DNA of 64,000 bases from Kitasatospora kifunensis (GCF_014203855.1 NZ_JACHJV010000001.1:2480001-2544000); one strand, 5' to 3'; shown: positions 49,911 to 59,136, counted from the stretch's first letter. Numbers and translations: made by a program. The notes: generated by a model from the letters alone, not told the origin.

Positions 49911-51737
49911 CTACTGCTTGGGCGGCTGGTAGTCCTTGCCCAGCACCACCACGATGTCGGCGGTCTGCGCGGTGGTGACCTTCTTCACTGCCGAGGCCGG
50001 CAGGCCGAGGCTCGTGGCCAGCGACTGCGCGGCCGCCGCCCGGCCGTCGTCGGTGTAGTCGATCTCGGTGGTGGCCTGCGGGCTGGGCGCGGTGGCACCG
50101 CCGGGGACGAAGTTCAGGCCCGCGTTGACCACCTGGATCTGCGCGGCCTGGGCCGTGCTGCCGCCACTGCCGGTCGCGTCCACGATGCTGACCCGGGCCG
50201 GGCCGCTGGTGGCGGCCGCGCTGTGCACGGTGCCGCCGAGTACGTCCTTGACCACCGGACCCGCCTTGCCCTGGTCCAGCGTGCCGTCCGGCTGGACCGG
50301 CAGCGTTGTGGTGCTGAGGTGGCCCGCCCCGGCCTGCTGGGCCAGCTCGACCAGCAGGCCGGCCAGCGCCTTCTCGGGCAGCGAGGGGTCGAGCACCGCG
50401 CCCATCCGGTGCACGTCGTCGGTGGCGTCCGGGAGCGTGGTGGGCATGGCGGCGATCACCGCCGTGAGCACCTGGCCGAAGCGGGCGAGCTGAGCGTCGC
50501 GGCTCTCGCCCGGTGCCTGGTAGGTGGCGTAGGCCACCGCTGCCTGCCCGGTCAGGGTGCGCTGGGAGCCCTGGTCGACCAGCGTCTTGCCGTCCGGCCC
50601 GGTGATCTGCGCGTTGGTGTCCACCTTGATGCCGCCCAACTGGGAGACCAGCAGCTGGAGGTAGGGCGTGTCCAGCCGCCAGGTGCCGGCCACCGGGGCG
50701 CCGAGCAGGTTGCTCAGCGCATCCCGGGTGGCCGCCGGGCCGACCGAGTCCATCGAGACGCCCAGCGCGGTGGTGGGCGAGTCGCCGCCGGTGGGCAGTT
50801 GCAGGGTGTCCGGCATCAGCAGGATCGAGCCCTTGTGCCCGGCCGCGTCGTTGATCAGCAGCGCGCTGCTCACCTTGCCCTGCAGGTCGCGCAGGTGCAC
50901 CACGACCACGCTGCGCGAACCGACCGCCGCGGCCACCGACTGGGAGTTGCCGAGCGCACCGGTGTACCAGAGGTAACCCACCGTGCCGCCGGCCGCCAGG
51001 GCCAGCGCGACCGCGCCGCCGATCAACCGGGTGCGCAGCTTGCGGCGGCGCTCGTCACGGCGCTCGGTGCGCGACTCGGCGAACTTGAGCCAGTCGATGA
51101 CGTCCTCGGTCTCCTCCGCCTGCTCGTCGACGAAGGTGAACTCGCCCGTCTGGTACGGATCCTGACCGTCCTCGCGGTTCGGCTTGGTGGCACTGCGGCG
51201 ACCGCCGACCTGCTCGGAGGGCGCCTCGGGCGCCACGGCAACGGCACTGGACGCGGCCGCGGGGGCCGCCGGGCGGGGGCGCGGCCGAACGGGCGCGGGC
51301 GCGGGCTGCGCCGGGACCGCGGCGGCCGGGGCCACCGGGGCGGGGGCGGGCGGGACGGGAGCGGGCGGCTGGTACGGCTGCTGGTAGGCCTGCCCCTGGT
51401 ACGGCTGGGCGTATCCCGACTGCTCGTACCCCTGCTGCTCGTATCCCGGTTGCTGGTACGGCTGCTGGTGGACCGGCGGCTCGTACGGCTGCTGCCCGTA
51501 CCCCTGCTGCTCGTACCCCTGCTGTCCGTACCCCTGCTGCGGGGACGGCTGCCGCTGGTAGGCCTGCCCCTGGTACGGCTGGGCGTATCCCGACTGCTCG
51601 TACCCGGGGTACTGCTGCTGCCCGTACCCGTGCTGCGGGTGGGCCTGCTGCTGCTCGTACGGGTACGCCTGCTGCGGGTACTGCCCCGTGGACCACTCGC
51701 CGTCCTCGGGCCCGCCCTGCTCTGCCGTTCCGGTCAC
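49911..51737 (-). CDS. LCP (LytR-CpsA-Psr) family protein with Tyr/Gln-rich repeat domain
   Basis: A 608-aa membrane protein. N-terminal about 130 residues are Tyr/Gln/Pro/Gly-rich repeats (YGQQ, GYEQ, YQQP), then a Pro/Ala segment (130-165), an acidic cytoplasmic section, one membrane helix (about 241-262; LIGGAVALALAAGGTVGYLWY), an LCP-like domain (about 270-480; SVVVVHL, SILLMPDTLQLP, LVSQLGGIKVDTNAQI, AVAYATYQAPGESRDAQLARFGQVL) and a C-terminal LytR_C domain (about 510-608). LCP enzymes link wall polymers to peptidoglycan; some expected Arg residues are not obvious. GTG start at 51737 with GAGGA upstream. Confidence 0.88.
   Translation of the reverse strand: MTGTAEQGGPEDGEWSTGQYPQQAYPYEQQQAHPQHGYGQQQYPGYEQSGYAQPYQGQAYQRQPSPQQGYGQQGYEQQGYGQQPYEPPVHQQPYQQPGYEQQGYEQSGYAQPYQGQAYQQPYQPPAPVPPAPAPVAPAAAVPAQPAPAPVRPRPRPAAPAAASSAVAVAPEAPSEQVGGRRSATKPNREDGQDPYQTGEFTFVDEQAEETEDVIDWLKFAESRTERRDERRRKLRTRLIGGAVALALAAGGTVGYLWYTGALGNSQSVAAAVGSRSVVVVHLRDLQGKVSSALLINDAAGHKGSILLMPDTLQLPTGGDSPTTALGVSMDSVGPAATRDALSNLLGAPVAGTWRLDTPYLQLLVSQLGGIKVDTNAQITGPDGKTLVDQGSQRTLTGQAAVAYATYQAPGESRDAQLARFGQVLTAVIAAMPTTLPDATDDVHRMGAVLDPSLPEKALAGLLVELAQQAGAGHLSTTTLPVQPDGTLDQGKAGPVVKDVLGGTVHSAAATSGPARVSIVDATGSGGSTAQAAQIQVVNAGLNFVPGGATAPSPQATTEIDYTDDGRAAAAQSLATSLGLPASAVKKVTTAQTADIVVVLGKDYQPPKQ
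51381..51605. repeat. Two 51-bp identical direct repeats inside the LCP gene
   Basis: The 51 bp at 51381-51431 recur exactly at 51555-51605, in frame, encoding GYEQSGYAQPYQGQAYQ twice. Between them lie shorter CTGCTCGTACCC-type repeats. The identity points to recent in-frame duplication. Confidence 0.85.
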
Positions 51738-51764
51738 GCCGTCCTCACAAGGTCTTCCTCCGGC

Positions 51765-52388
51765 TCAGCCGGCGTCCAGGTAGAGCGCTCGCTTGTCGAT
51801 GTAGCGCACCACGCCGTCGGGGACGAGGTACCAGACCGGCTCGCCCTTGGCGACCCGCAGCCGGCAGTCGGTGGAGGAGATGGCCAGCGCCGGCACCTCG
51901 ACCAGGGAAACCCCGCCGGCCGGCAGCCCGGCGTCACTGAGCGTGTGCCCCGGCCGAGTGCAGCCGATGAAGTGCGCCAGCGCGAAGAGCTCCTCGGCAT
52001 CACGCCAGGACAGGATCTGGGCCAGCGCGTCGGCGCCGGTGATGAAGAAGAGGTCGGCATCGGGGTGCTGGGCCCGTAGCTCGCGCAGGGTGTCGACGGT
52101 GTAGGTGGCGCCGCCGCGGTCGATGTCGATCCGGCTGACCGAGAACTGCGGGTTCTCGGCAGTGGCGATCACCGTCATCAGGTACCGGTCCTCGGCCGAG
52201 GAGACGGCCGTGCCGCTCTTCTGCCAGGGCTGCCCGGTCGGGACGAAGACCACCTCGTCCAGGTGGAAGGCGCTGGCCACCTCACTGGCCGCGACCAGGT
52301 GACCGTGGTGGATCGGGTCGAAGGTACCGCCCATCACACCGAGCCGTTTGCGCCGCCCGGGTTCTACCGTCGGCCTGCTCTCTCCCAT
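51765..52388 (-). CDS. nadD: Nicotinate-nucleotide adenylyltransferase
   Basis: A 207-aa nucleotidyltransferase making deamido-NAD. The (H/T)xGH motif appears as [11 protein letters not shown] (20-30), and the C-terminal [24 protein letters not shown] carries the ISST/R motif typical of NadD. The NadD core plus an N-terminal extension of about 15 residues ([13 protein letters not shown]). Upstream of the LCP gene by 27 nt and of rsfS, the conserved nadD-LCP-rsfS order of actinomycetes. Confidence 0.96.
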   Translation of the reverse strand: MGESRPTVEPGRRKRLGVMGGTFDPIHHGHLVAASEVASAFHLDEVVFVPTGQPWQKSGTAVSSAEDRYLMTVIATAENPQFSVSRIDIDRGGATYTVDTLRELRAQHPDADLFFITGADALAQILSWRDAEELFALAHFIGCTRPGHTLSDAGLPAGGVSLVEVPALAISSTDCRLRVAKGEPVWYLVPDGVVRYIDKRALYLDAG

Positions 52389-52449
52389 GCCGCCTCACCT
52401 TACGCGACCTGCCTGAGGCCGGTTGCCCCGGCCGCGTCGGCCTACATCG

Positions 52450-52483
52450 AAGGGAGCGTCCCGTCAGCCCGGGGCGCTCCCTT
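52450..52483 (-). terminator. Hairpin between small membrane-protein gene and nadD
   Basis: A 14-bp stem (AAGGGAGCGTCCCG against CGGGGCGCTCCCTT, one G-U pair) with loop TCAGCC. It lies 42 nt after the stop of the 48-aa gene and before nadD. Confidence 0.75.
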
Positions 52484-52524
52484 GGATCGCGGGTGTCCGG
52501 CTCGGCGGCCCCGAATGAAGCAGC

Positions 52525-52671
52525 TCAGCGGTCCCGGTTGAAGCGGGTGGTCAGGAAGAGCAGCAGGACGAGGATGAACAGCGCGCTGCCACCGGTGAGC
52601 AGCGGGTTCAGGCTGTTGTGGTTGCCGCCCTCGGCAAGGCTGGTCAGGGCGGGCAGAGCGCGTGAGGTCAT
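52525..52671 (-). CDS. Small single-pass membrane protein, 48 aa
   Basis: The protein reads MTSRALPALTSLAEGGNHNS, then one membrane helix (GGSALFILVLLLFLTTRF) and a basic end NRDR. ATG at 52671; ribosome-binding signal is weak (GAAGG farther than usual). Small proteins with an N-terminal polar segment and C-terminal helix sit between proA-type genes and nadD in many streptomycetes. Function unknown. Confidence 0.6.
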   Translation of the reverse strand: MTSRALPALTSLAEGGNHNSLNPLLTGGSALFILVLLLFLTTRFNRDR

Positions 52672-52825
52672 GATCGGCTGCGCCTTCTCGACTCGGTGGG
52701 GGCCAGGACGCGGGTCCCGGCGAGCCGGGGCGGCCCGCACTGTCATCGTACGGGGCCCGGATACGCAACCGCGCGGCGGCTCCCCGCGTCTGACTGCAGG
52801 TGAGGCGTGCGGGCGGCTGGGCCGG

Positions 52826-52909
52826 TCGGTCCTGGTTGTCGGACCTGGCTGTCGGACCTGGCTGTCCGGTCGGTCCTGGTTGTTGGACCTGGTTGTTCGG
52901 TCCTAGTTG
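52826..52909. repeat. About six 13-bp tandem repeats upstream of small gene
   Basis: Units of consensus TCGGNCCTGGYTG repeat head to tail (one interrupted by TCCGG), ending inside the 3' end of the 47-aa gene. No coding role seen. Confidence 0.65.
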
Positions 52910-53046
52910 TTGCGACCGGCCCGGACCAGGATCCAGGCGAGCAGGCAGACCCCGACGATGGAGCCGAGCACGATCAGGCGCAGGAAGAGCCCGGGGCCGG
53001 GGCCGCCGGAGATCGCGGCCAGGTTCACCAGGTCGGCGTGGGACAT
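52903..53046 (-). CDS. Small single-pass membrane protein, 47 aa
   Basis: The frame MSHADLVNLAAISGGPGPG followed by a membrane helix (LFLRLIVLGSIVGVCLLAWILV) and end RAGRNN has ATG at 53046 with GAGGAG 6 nt upstream, a clear translation signal. Together with the 48-aa protein it makes a pair of mini membrane proteins on one strand. Function unknown. Confidence 0.7.
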   Translation of the reverse strand: MSHADLVNLAAISGGPGPGLFLRLIVLGSIVGVCLLAWILVRAGRNN

Positions 53047-53264
53047 CGGCGGGCTCCTCGGGAGGGGTGGAGACGGTGGGACGAATCGGGAAGCCAGCGT
53101 AGACCCGGACGTCCGGGACACCGTGCACCGCCCCCACGGCGGTGTCGTGCCGCCGTCGTACGCTGAGCCGGGGACGAGTACGCGCACGCAGGCGTTGACA
53201 GCAGACGAAGCAGCGGGGGCCGGCTGACCGCCGGGACCGGCGTCAAGCAGGAGGTACTCAGCAC

Positions 53265-54338
53265 ATGACCGATTCCACCCAGTCGAGCGGCGGCTCGGAC
53301 ACTCCCAGTCGCCGCCGCCAGCGCTTTCCCGACATCTCCACCCGAGCCTGGGAGCACCCGGCCGACCGCTCCGCCCTGGTCGCGCTGCGCAAGCTCTCCG
53401 GGTTCGACGACATCCTGAAGAAGCTGGCCGGCCTGGTCTCCGAGCGCAGCGTGCGGCTGATGTTCCTGGCCACCGCGGTGAAGACCTCCGAGCGCCAGTA
53501 CCCCGAACTGTTCAACATGGTCAGGGACGCGGCCTACGTCCTGGACCTGGAGCAGGTGCCCGACCTGTATGTGACGCAGGACCCGAACGTCAACGCGATG
53601 TGCATCGGCATGGACACCCCGGTCATCGTGGTGACCACCGGCCTGGTCGAGCTGCTGGACGAGGAGGAGCTGCGGGCCGTGATCGGCCACGAGGTCGGGC
53701 ACGCGATGTCCGGTCACGCGGTCTACCGCACGATGCTGCTGGTCCTCACCAACCTGGCCACCCGGGTGGGCTGGATCCCGCTGGGCAACCTGGCGATCAT
53801 GGCGCTGGTCACCGCGCTCAAGGAGTGGTTCCGCAAGGCCGAGATCTCCTGCGACCGGGCCGGCCTGCTGGCCGGCCAGGACCCGCAGGCGGCGATGCGC
53901 GGGCTGATGAAGCTGGCCGGCGGCCACAACCTCGGCGAGATGAACGTGGACGCCTTCCTGGAGCAGGCCGAGGAGTACGAGAAGGCCGGCGACCTGCGCG
54001 ACAGCGTGCTGAAGCTGCTTCAGGTGCTGCCGCAGACCCACCCGTTCGCGGTGGTCCGGGTGGCCAAGCTGAAGCAGTGGTCGGAGAGCGAGGAGTACCG
54101 CTCGATCCTGGCCGGCGCCTACCCGCGCCGCTCGGACGACCCGGACGCCTCGGTCTCCGAGCAGTGGCGCGCGGCCGCCGACTCCTACGGCAAGTCGATC
54201 AAGGAGAGCAAGGACCCGCTCTTCAGCCTGCTGCGGGACATCGCGGACGGCGCCGGCTCGGTGGGTGGCAAGCTGCGCGACACCTTCACCGGGGCCCGCA
54301 GCAGCGAGCGGGACCCGCAGGACGAACCGCGCGACTAG
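53265..54338 (+). CDS. M48-family metalloprotease
   Basis: A 357-aa zinc protease. HEVGH at 142-146 with a downstream acidic ligand region (FRKAEISCDRAGLLAG, Glu about 195). Unlike HtpX it lacks two N-terminal helices; a hydrophobic stretch (about 155-175) after the active site may anchor it. C-terminal tail is polar (RSSERDPQDEPRD). ATG at 53265 with AGGAGG 9-11 nt upstream. Convergent with the DUF2079 gene; the two stop codons share one CTAG. Confidence 0.9.
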   Translation: MTDSTQSSGGSDTPSRRRQRFPDISTRAWEHPADRSALVALRKLSGFDDILKKLAGLVSERSVRLMFLATAVKTSERQYPELFNMVRDAAYVLDLEQVPDLYVTQDPNVNAMCIGMDTPVIVVTTGLVELLDEEELRAVIGHEVGHAMSGHAVYRTMLLVLTNLATRVGWIPLGNLAIMALVTALKEWFRKAEISCDRAGLLAGQDPQAAMRGLMKLAGGHNLGEMNVDAFLEQAEEYEKAGDLRDSVLKLLQVLPQTHPFAVVRVAKLKQWSESEEYRSILAGAYPRRSDDPDASVSEQWRAAADSYGKSIKESKDPLFSLLRDIADGAGSVGGKLRDTFTGARSSERDPQDEPRD

Positions 54339-55858
54339 GACTGGCCGGCACTGAACTGGCCGAGGCCAGGGCTGAGGCCAGGGCTCGCCGCACCCACCCA
54401 GTGGTACACCGTGACGCCGCCCCCGCGCGCCACGCTCCGGTAGCCGACCCGGGTCAGTTGGGCGATCGCGTCCAGCTCCTGGGCCGGCGAGGTGGGGAAC
54501 CCTTGGGGCCGGTCGAAGACGGCCACCCAGTCGGCCACCGGTCGGCCGATCGGGCCCTGCTGGCCCGGGTAGGTCAGGTAGGGGAAGAGGGAGACCGTGC
54601 ACCGGCCGGTCAGCTGCGGGGCCAGGTTGTTGCTGGCGGCCACCGCGGCGCCGTCCGGGATCACCGCCAGCGTCTGGTGGACGGCGGCCACCACAGGTGC
54701 GGGCCGCGACAGATCGGGGACCGGGGCGTTGAGGAGTGCCAGCGCCAACGCCGCGGCCGGCACCAGGCTGACCAGCCGGGCTCCGATCCACCCGGTCCAC
54801 CCCGTCCACCTGGCCCATCCGGTCCGCCTGAGGCCACCGACCCGCAGCCGGCGCAGCCCGTCCACCATGGCCACGAACAGGATCGGCATCAGCACCGCGT
54901 TGTACTGCTGCGAGGCCGACCAGTAGATCGGGGCCGGGGTCCAGAACCGGCCCACCATCGGCAGCACCAGCAGCAGGCTCAGCGGCGAACGCAGCGCCAG
55001 GAAGAGCGTGCACCCCAGCAGCAGGGCCACGGTGTGCCACTTGTCCATCGGCAGCAGTAGCCGGGTGATCGGGTTGCCGCCGTCCCACCGCCCGTTGGCC
55101 GCGTAGTCGTAGACGCCGTGCGGGTTCGCGGCGGGGATCAGCACCAGCACGATCAGCGCGGTGCCGAGCACGGCCACCGCCACGGTGAGCGTACCGAGCA
55201 GGCGGCGGCGACCGAGCAGGAACACCAGGGCACCGATCCCGGCCAGCACCAACCCCTGGTCCTCCTTGACCAGCAGCAGCGGAAGCCCCCAGCAGACCGC
55301 CGCCCGCCAGCGCCCACGGGCCAGCGCGGCCACCGACCAGGCGACCAGTGGCACCGCCAGCGCCACCTCGTGGAAGTCGAACTGGTCGAGTTGCCAGAGC
55401 CCCCAGGAGAGCCCGTACGCCAGGCCGACGGCCACTGCCCGGCGCCGCCCGAGCACCTCCAGGGCCAGCGCGGTCACCGGCAGCACCGAGAGCCCGAGCA
55501 GTAGGGCCTGCACGACCAGCAGGGTGGTCGCGGTCGGGAACACCCGGTAGATCGGGGCCAGCACCGCGAGCAGCGGGCTGAAGTGGTCGCCGAGTTGGCT
55601 GTACCCGGTGCCCTTGAGGGTGGTCACCGGTGCGTGCAGGCCCGCGTAGGCCCGGACCACCTGTTCGAAGATCCCGAGGTCGAAACCGGCGGTCTGCAGC
55701 CGCCACTGGCGGGGCACCGCGAGCGCCAGCTGGAAGAGCGTCACCGCAACCACCACCAGCCACGGGATCAGCCGTCCGGCGCGGACAGGCCGCGCCGAAC
55801 GCGCGGGTGCGGCGGGCCTGTTCGAGGTCGGGTGGGGCGTCAGCTGGAAGGTGGTCAC
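54335..55858 (-). CDS. DUF2079 multi-pass membrane protein
   Basis: A 507-aa polytopic protein of the DUF2079 type, with about 8-10 helices. Hallmarks: AGFDLGIFEQVVRAYAGLHAPVTTLKGTGYSQLGDHFSPLLAVLAPIY (core GFDLGIFEQ and GDHFSPLL) and QLDQFDFHEVALAVPLVAW in the second loop, then LLLVKEDQGL. The fold resembles GT-C glycosyltransferases, so a lipid-linked sugar transfer role is possible but not shown. GTG start at 55858. The CTA at 54335-54337 (minus TAG) overlaps the stop of the M48 gene. Confidence 0.88.
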   Translation of the reverse strand: MTTFQLTPHPTSNRPAAPARSARPVRAGRLIPWLVVVAVTLFQLALAVPRQWRLQTAGFDLGIFEQVVRAYAGLHAPVTTLKGTGYSQLGDHFSPLLAVLAPIYRVFPTATTLLVVQALLLGLSVLPVTALALEVLGRRRAVAVGLAYGLSWGLWQLDQFDFHEVALAVPLVAWSVAALARGRWRAAVCWGLPLLLVKEDQGLVLAGIGALVFLLGRRRLLGTLTVAVAVLGTALIVLVLIPAANPHGVYDYAANGRWDGGNPITRLLLPMDKWHTVALLLGCTLFLALRSPLSLLLVLPMVGRFWTPAPIYWSASQQYNAVLMPILFVAMVDGLRRLRVGGLRRTGWARWTGWTGWIGARLVSLVPAAALALALLNAPVPDLSRPAPVVAAVHQTLAVIPDGAAVAASNNLAPQLTGRCTVSLFPYLTYPGQQGPIGRPVADWVAVFDRPQGFPTSPAQELDAIAQLTRVGYRSVARGGGVTVYHWVGAASPGLSPGLGQFSAGQS

Positions 55859-55992
55859 CTCTGCGACGCTAGGAAAACGTCGCTGAGGGAATCCTGAACG
55901 GAGCTGAGGATTCTTTCAGTTGGGACGTACGGGAGATATCGGGTAAGCCGGACAGCCCGCCAACCTGCCCTGTCCCGCCGCTCGGATCAGGC

Positions 55993-57069
55993 TCAGCTCT
56001 TCGGCGCGGCCATGACCGCGCAGCTCTGCCAGGCCGGGACGGCGTGGTCGGCGGGGTCGACGGTGCCGGGCGCCGCGGTGGATGGTCCGGCGTTGCCGAC
56101 CGGCAGCGGCTGCAGGTACTCCGCCTGCGCCGCCCCGCAGGAGCTCGGCCCGGCCTGCTCCACCGAGTCGACCAGGGTGACCTGGTTGGCCGCGACATCG
56201 GTGTGGCTCAGGTCGAAGCGCAGCTCGCGCCGGACCGTGTAGAGGCTGACCGGCCCGTTGGAGGCCACCCCGGCCGGGCGCACCGCGTAGATCAGCGTGT
56301 GGTCGCTGGATATCTCCAGGGTGCCGCTGTCCGGCTCGGTCACCTTGACCGAGCCGGCCACCTTGACGGTGTCCGAGGCCAGCGCGATCCGCATCGGATC
56401 GAACCGGACCATCCAGCCGGTGGCCGCGTGATGCTGATCGTCACTCGGGGTGGTCAGGCTCTGGTCGAACTGGCTCTGCTCGGCGGGCGCCAGCAGCGCG
56501 CGCACCGGCGTCGTCTCTCCCTGCACCAGCACCGCCGGGGCCAGTTCGGAGGCCTCCAGGTAACGCCGGACGGTGTCCACCGCCGCGCTGACCTGGGCCT
56601 GGCTGAAGTGTGCGGTCGAGGTGCCGGCGGCAGGCAGGCCGAAGCCCGCGCTGCCGTCCGCATAGCCCGCCGTGGCCGCGAGGGAGCCGAACGGGCTGCT
56701 CTGGTCGACCGCCGGGACGATGCCCGCGGCCGGGGTGAGCACGGTGAGCTCGGAGGTCAGCTCGGTGCCCGCACCGCTGCCCGCCTCGCGCTGCGGCGAG
56801 GTGACACCGAAGTACACGGCGGCGGTGAAGGCCAGCACGAGGAGCAGCAGCAGGGTCAGTGCCTGGCGGGGCAGCGAGCCGAGCGGGCCGGCGCCGAGCC
56901 GGTGCCGGATCGCGTGCGCGGCGCCACCGCTCAGTCGTTCGCTGGCCGAGAGTTCGGTGATCCGCGCAGCCCTGACGAACGATTCGTCGAAGACGACGGA
57001 TCGGTACTCGTCATCACTTCCGGAACCGCCCTCGGGCACACCCTCCGGCGGCTCACCCGGGTCACCCAT
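55993..57069 (-). CDS. Single-pass membrane protein sharing an N-terminal motif with its neighbour
   Basis: A 358-aa protein. Near residue 19 it has DDEYRSVVFDESFVRAARI; a membrane helix follows (about 68-89; LPRQALTLLLLLVLAFTAAVYFGV) and then an extracytoplasmic domain of about 270 residues with paired Cys near the end (SSCGAAQAEYL, WQSCAVMAA). The ectodomain (VRRYLEASELAPAVLVQGE...) is predicted secreted-facing and beta-rich. I do not recognise a functional family. The upstream neighbour has the same N-terminal motif. Confidence 0.75.
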   Translation of the reverse strand: MGDPGEPPEGVPEGGSGSDDEYRSVVFDESFVRAARITELSASERLSGGAAHAIRHRLGAGPLGSLPRQALTLLLLLVLAFTAAVYFGVTSPQREAGSGAGTELTSELTVLTPAAGIVPAVDQSSPFGSLAATAGYADGSAGFGLPAAGTSTAHFSQAQVSAAVDTVRRYLEASELAPAVLVQGETTPVRALLAPAEQSQFDQSLTTPSDDQHHAATGWMVRFDPMRIALASDTVKVAGSVKVTEPDSGTLEISSDHTLIYAVRPAGVASNGPVSLYTVRRELRFDLSHTDVAANQVTLVDSVEQAGPSSCGAAQAEYLQPLPVGNAGPSTAAPGTVDPADHAVPAWQSCAVMAAPKS

Positions 57070-57176
57070 GTCTCAAGGGTAGAGCGCCTACCAGGCCTGT
57101 AACGAGGCCCGGGAACGCAACGTGTCCGAGCGGTGACCTGCGGGGTGACTCGCGGTGCGACCAGCGGTGTGACCGG

Positions 57177-57770
57177 TCACCCGGTGGGCAGCGGCATGGC
57201 GGCCGCGCCCGCCTGCGCGCCGGCTCCGGCACTGGGCGGCGCCGGGGTGGCCGAACGGCTGGTGCCGACCTCCGGCCGACGGCTGGGGGCCCCGCCGGTA
57301 CCCCGGTAGACCGCCGCGACGGCCACGGCCACCAGGCTGATGCCCATCACGATCACCAGCACCCAGGCCAGCGGGCGGTGCCAGCGCTGCTGCGCGATGT
57401 GGCCCCGGGAGGCCGAACGCGTCCCGTAGCCGGGCCAGCGCACCGCGCGGCGGCGCCCGGCGGCCCGGCTCGCACCGACCCAGGGGTCGGTGTAGATCCG
57501 GTCGTCCTCCAGGCCCAGCGGGTGCGGGCGCAGCTCCAGCGGTAGGCCGTCGTACCGGTCGGACCCGTACTCGCCGCCGCGGCCCGCGCCGCCCGGCTCC
57601 GGCTCGCTGCGCGCCTCGGCGGCGGCCAGCTGCCGCTCCCGAGCCGTGGGTTCGTGTACGGCGGCGGATCTGACGAAGGCCTCGTCAAGGACCACGGTGG
57701 CGAACTCGTCGTCCGCTCCACCGTGGTCGGCGCCGTCGGAGTACGGCGAGCCCCCCACATCCTCAGCCAC
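57177..57770 (-). CDS. Single-pass membrane protein, 197 aa, with shared DE-x-FVR motif
   Basis: The GTG at 57770 gives MAEDVGGSPYSDG, then DDEFATVVLDEAFVRSAAV at about residues 20-38, matching the motif of the protein at 55993. A charged middle, one membrane helix near 145-168 (LAWVLVIVMGISLVAVAVAAVY) and a Thr/Pro/Ala tail follow. It starts 14 nt after the proA stop and has no clear ribosome-binding site, so it may depend on readthrough from proA. Unknown function. Confidence 0.72.
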   Translation of the reverse strand: MAEDVGGSPYSDGADHGGADDEFATVVLDEAFVRSAAVHEPTARERQLAAAEARSEPEPGGAGRGGEYGSDRYDGLPLELRPHPLGLEDDRIYTDPWVGASRAAGRRRAVRWPGYGTRSASRGHIAQQRWHRPLAWVLVIVMGISLVAVAVAAVYRGTGGAPSRRPEVGTSRSATPAPPSAGAGAQAGAAAMPLPTG

Positions 57771-57783
57771 GGGAATCAGCGTA

Positions 57784-59136
57784 TTACCGGGCGCGCGATT
57801 TGTCTGTGGCTCCCGGCACTTGAGCTCGAGCTGAGTCGGCCGATCGACCACCGACGGTGCGCGTCGCCTCGCCGCGTACATGTCCGTCACCAGTGACGAT
57901 GTACTTGGTCGAGGTCAGCTCCGGCAGGCCCATCGGCCCACGGGCGTGCAGCTTCTGGGTGGAGATGCCGATCTCGGCGCCGAAGCCGAACTCACTCCCG
58001 TCGGTGAACCGGGTGGAGGCGTTGACCGCGACGGTGGTCGCGTCGACCAGTTGGGTGAACCGGCGCGCGGCGCTCTGCGAGGTGGTCACGATCGCCTCGG
58101 TGTGCCCGGAGGACCAGCGGCGGATGTGCTCGACGGCGGCGTCCAGCGAGGGAACCACGGCGGCCGCCAGGTCCAGCGAGAGGTACTCGGCCGCCCAGTC
58201 CTCCTCGGTCGCCGGCACCACGGTGGCGGGCGAGTCGGCGGCCAGCTTCAGCACCGCCGCATCGCCGTGCACAGTCACCCCCGCCTCGGCGAGGGCCGTC
58301 AGCGCGAGCGGCAGGAACTCCTCGGCCACGTCCTGATGGACCAGCAGGGTCTCGGCCGCGTTGCAGACACTGACCCGCTGTGCCTTGGAGTTGAGCAGGA
58401 TGCCCACCGCCATCGCCAGGTCGGTGTCGGCGTCCACGTAGACGTGGCAGTTGCCGGTACCGGTCTCGATCACCGGCACGGTGGAGCCCTCCACCACGGT
58501 CTTGATCAGCGAGGCGCCGCCGCGCGGGATCAGCACGTCGACCAGACCGCGGGCGCGCATCAGCTCGGTCACCGACTCCCGGCTCTCCCCCGGCACCAGC
58601 TGGATCGCGTCGACCGGCAGCCCAGCGGCGGCCAGCGCGTCGCGCAGCACGGCGACCAGCGCGGTGTTCGAGCGGTAGGCGGAGGCCGAGCCGCGCAGCA
58701 GCACCGCGTTGCCGGACTTGAGGCAGAGCGCGGCGGCGTCCACCGTGACGTTCGGGCGGGCCTCGTAGATGATGCCCACCACGCCGAGCGGGACCCGCAC
58801 CTGGCGCACGTCCAGGCCGTTGGGCAGGGTGTAGCCGCGCACCACCTCGCCGACCGGGTCGGGCAGGCCGACCACGTTGCGCACATCGGCGGCGATCGCG
58901 GCGATCCGCTCCTCGGTCAGGGTGAGCCGGTCGATCACCGATTCCGCGGTGCCCGCAGCCCTGGCCCGCTCGACGTCCTCGGCATTGGCCGCGGTGATCT
59001 CGCCGGCCCGGGCGATCAGCGCCTCGGCGATCGTCAGCAGCGCGGCGTCCTTGGCCGAGCGCGGCAGCGGGGCGAGTGCGGCGGCGGCCGTACGGGCGCG
59101 GCGCGCGGCGGCGAGGACGGGGCTGTCGATGGTCAT
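57784..59136 (-). CDS. proA: Gamma-glutamyl phosphate reductase
   Basis: A 450-aa aldehyde-dehydrogenase-fold enzyme for the second step of proline synthesis. Catalytic Cys lies in [18 protein letters not shown]; other blocks are [25 protein letters not shown] and [11 protein letters not shown]. The C-terminus carries about 25 extra Arg/Ser/Ala-rich residues beyond the usual [14 protein letters not shown] end. Separated from proB by a small gene. Confidence 0.96.
   Translation of the reverse strand: MTIDSPVLAAARRARTAAAALAPLPRSAKDAALLTIAEALIARAGEITAANAEDVERARAAGTAESVIDRLTLTEERIAAIAADVRNVVGLPDPVGEVVRGYTLPNGLDVRQVRVPLGVVGIIYEARPNVTVDAAALCLKSGNAVLLRGSASAYRSNTALVAVLRDALAAAGLPVDAIQLVPGESRESVTELMRARGLVDVLIPRGGASLIKTVVEGSTVPVIETGTGNCHVYVDADTDLAMAVGILLNSKAQRVSVCNAAETLLVHQDVAEEFLPLALTALAEAGVTVHGDAAVLKLAADSPATVVPATEEDWAAEYLSLDLAAAVVPSLDAAVEHIRRWSSGHTEAIVTTSQSAARRFTQLVDATTVAVNASTRFTDGSEFGFGAEIGISTQKLHARGPMGLPELTSTKYIVTGDGHVRGEATRTVGGRSADSARAQVPGATDKSRAR

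Noticed and set aside
52826..52909. Intergenic 13-bp repeats considered as CRISPR or an origin iteron array
   Set aside because: Units are too short and degenerate, with no spacers, no cas genes and no replication gene nearby.
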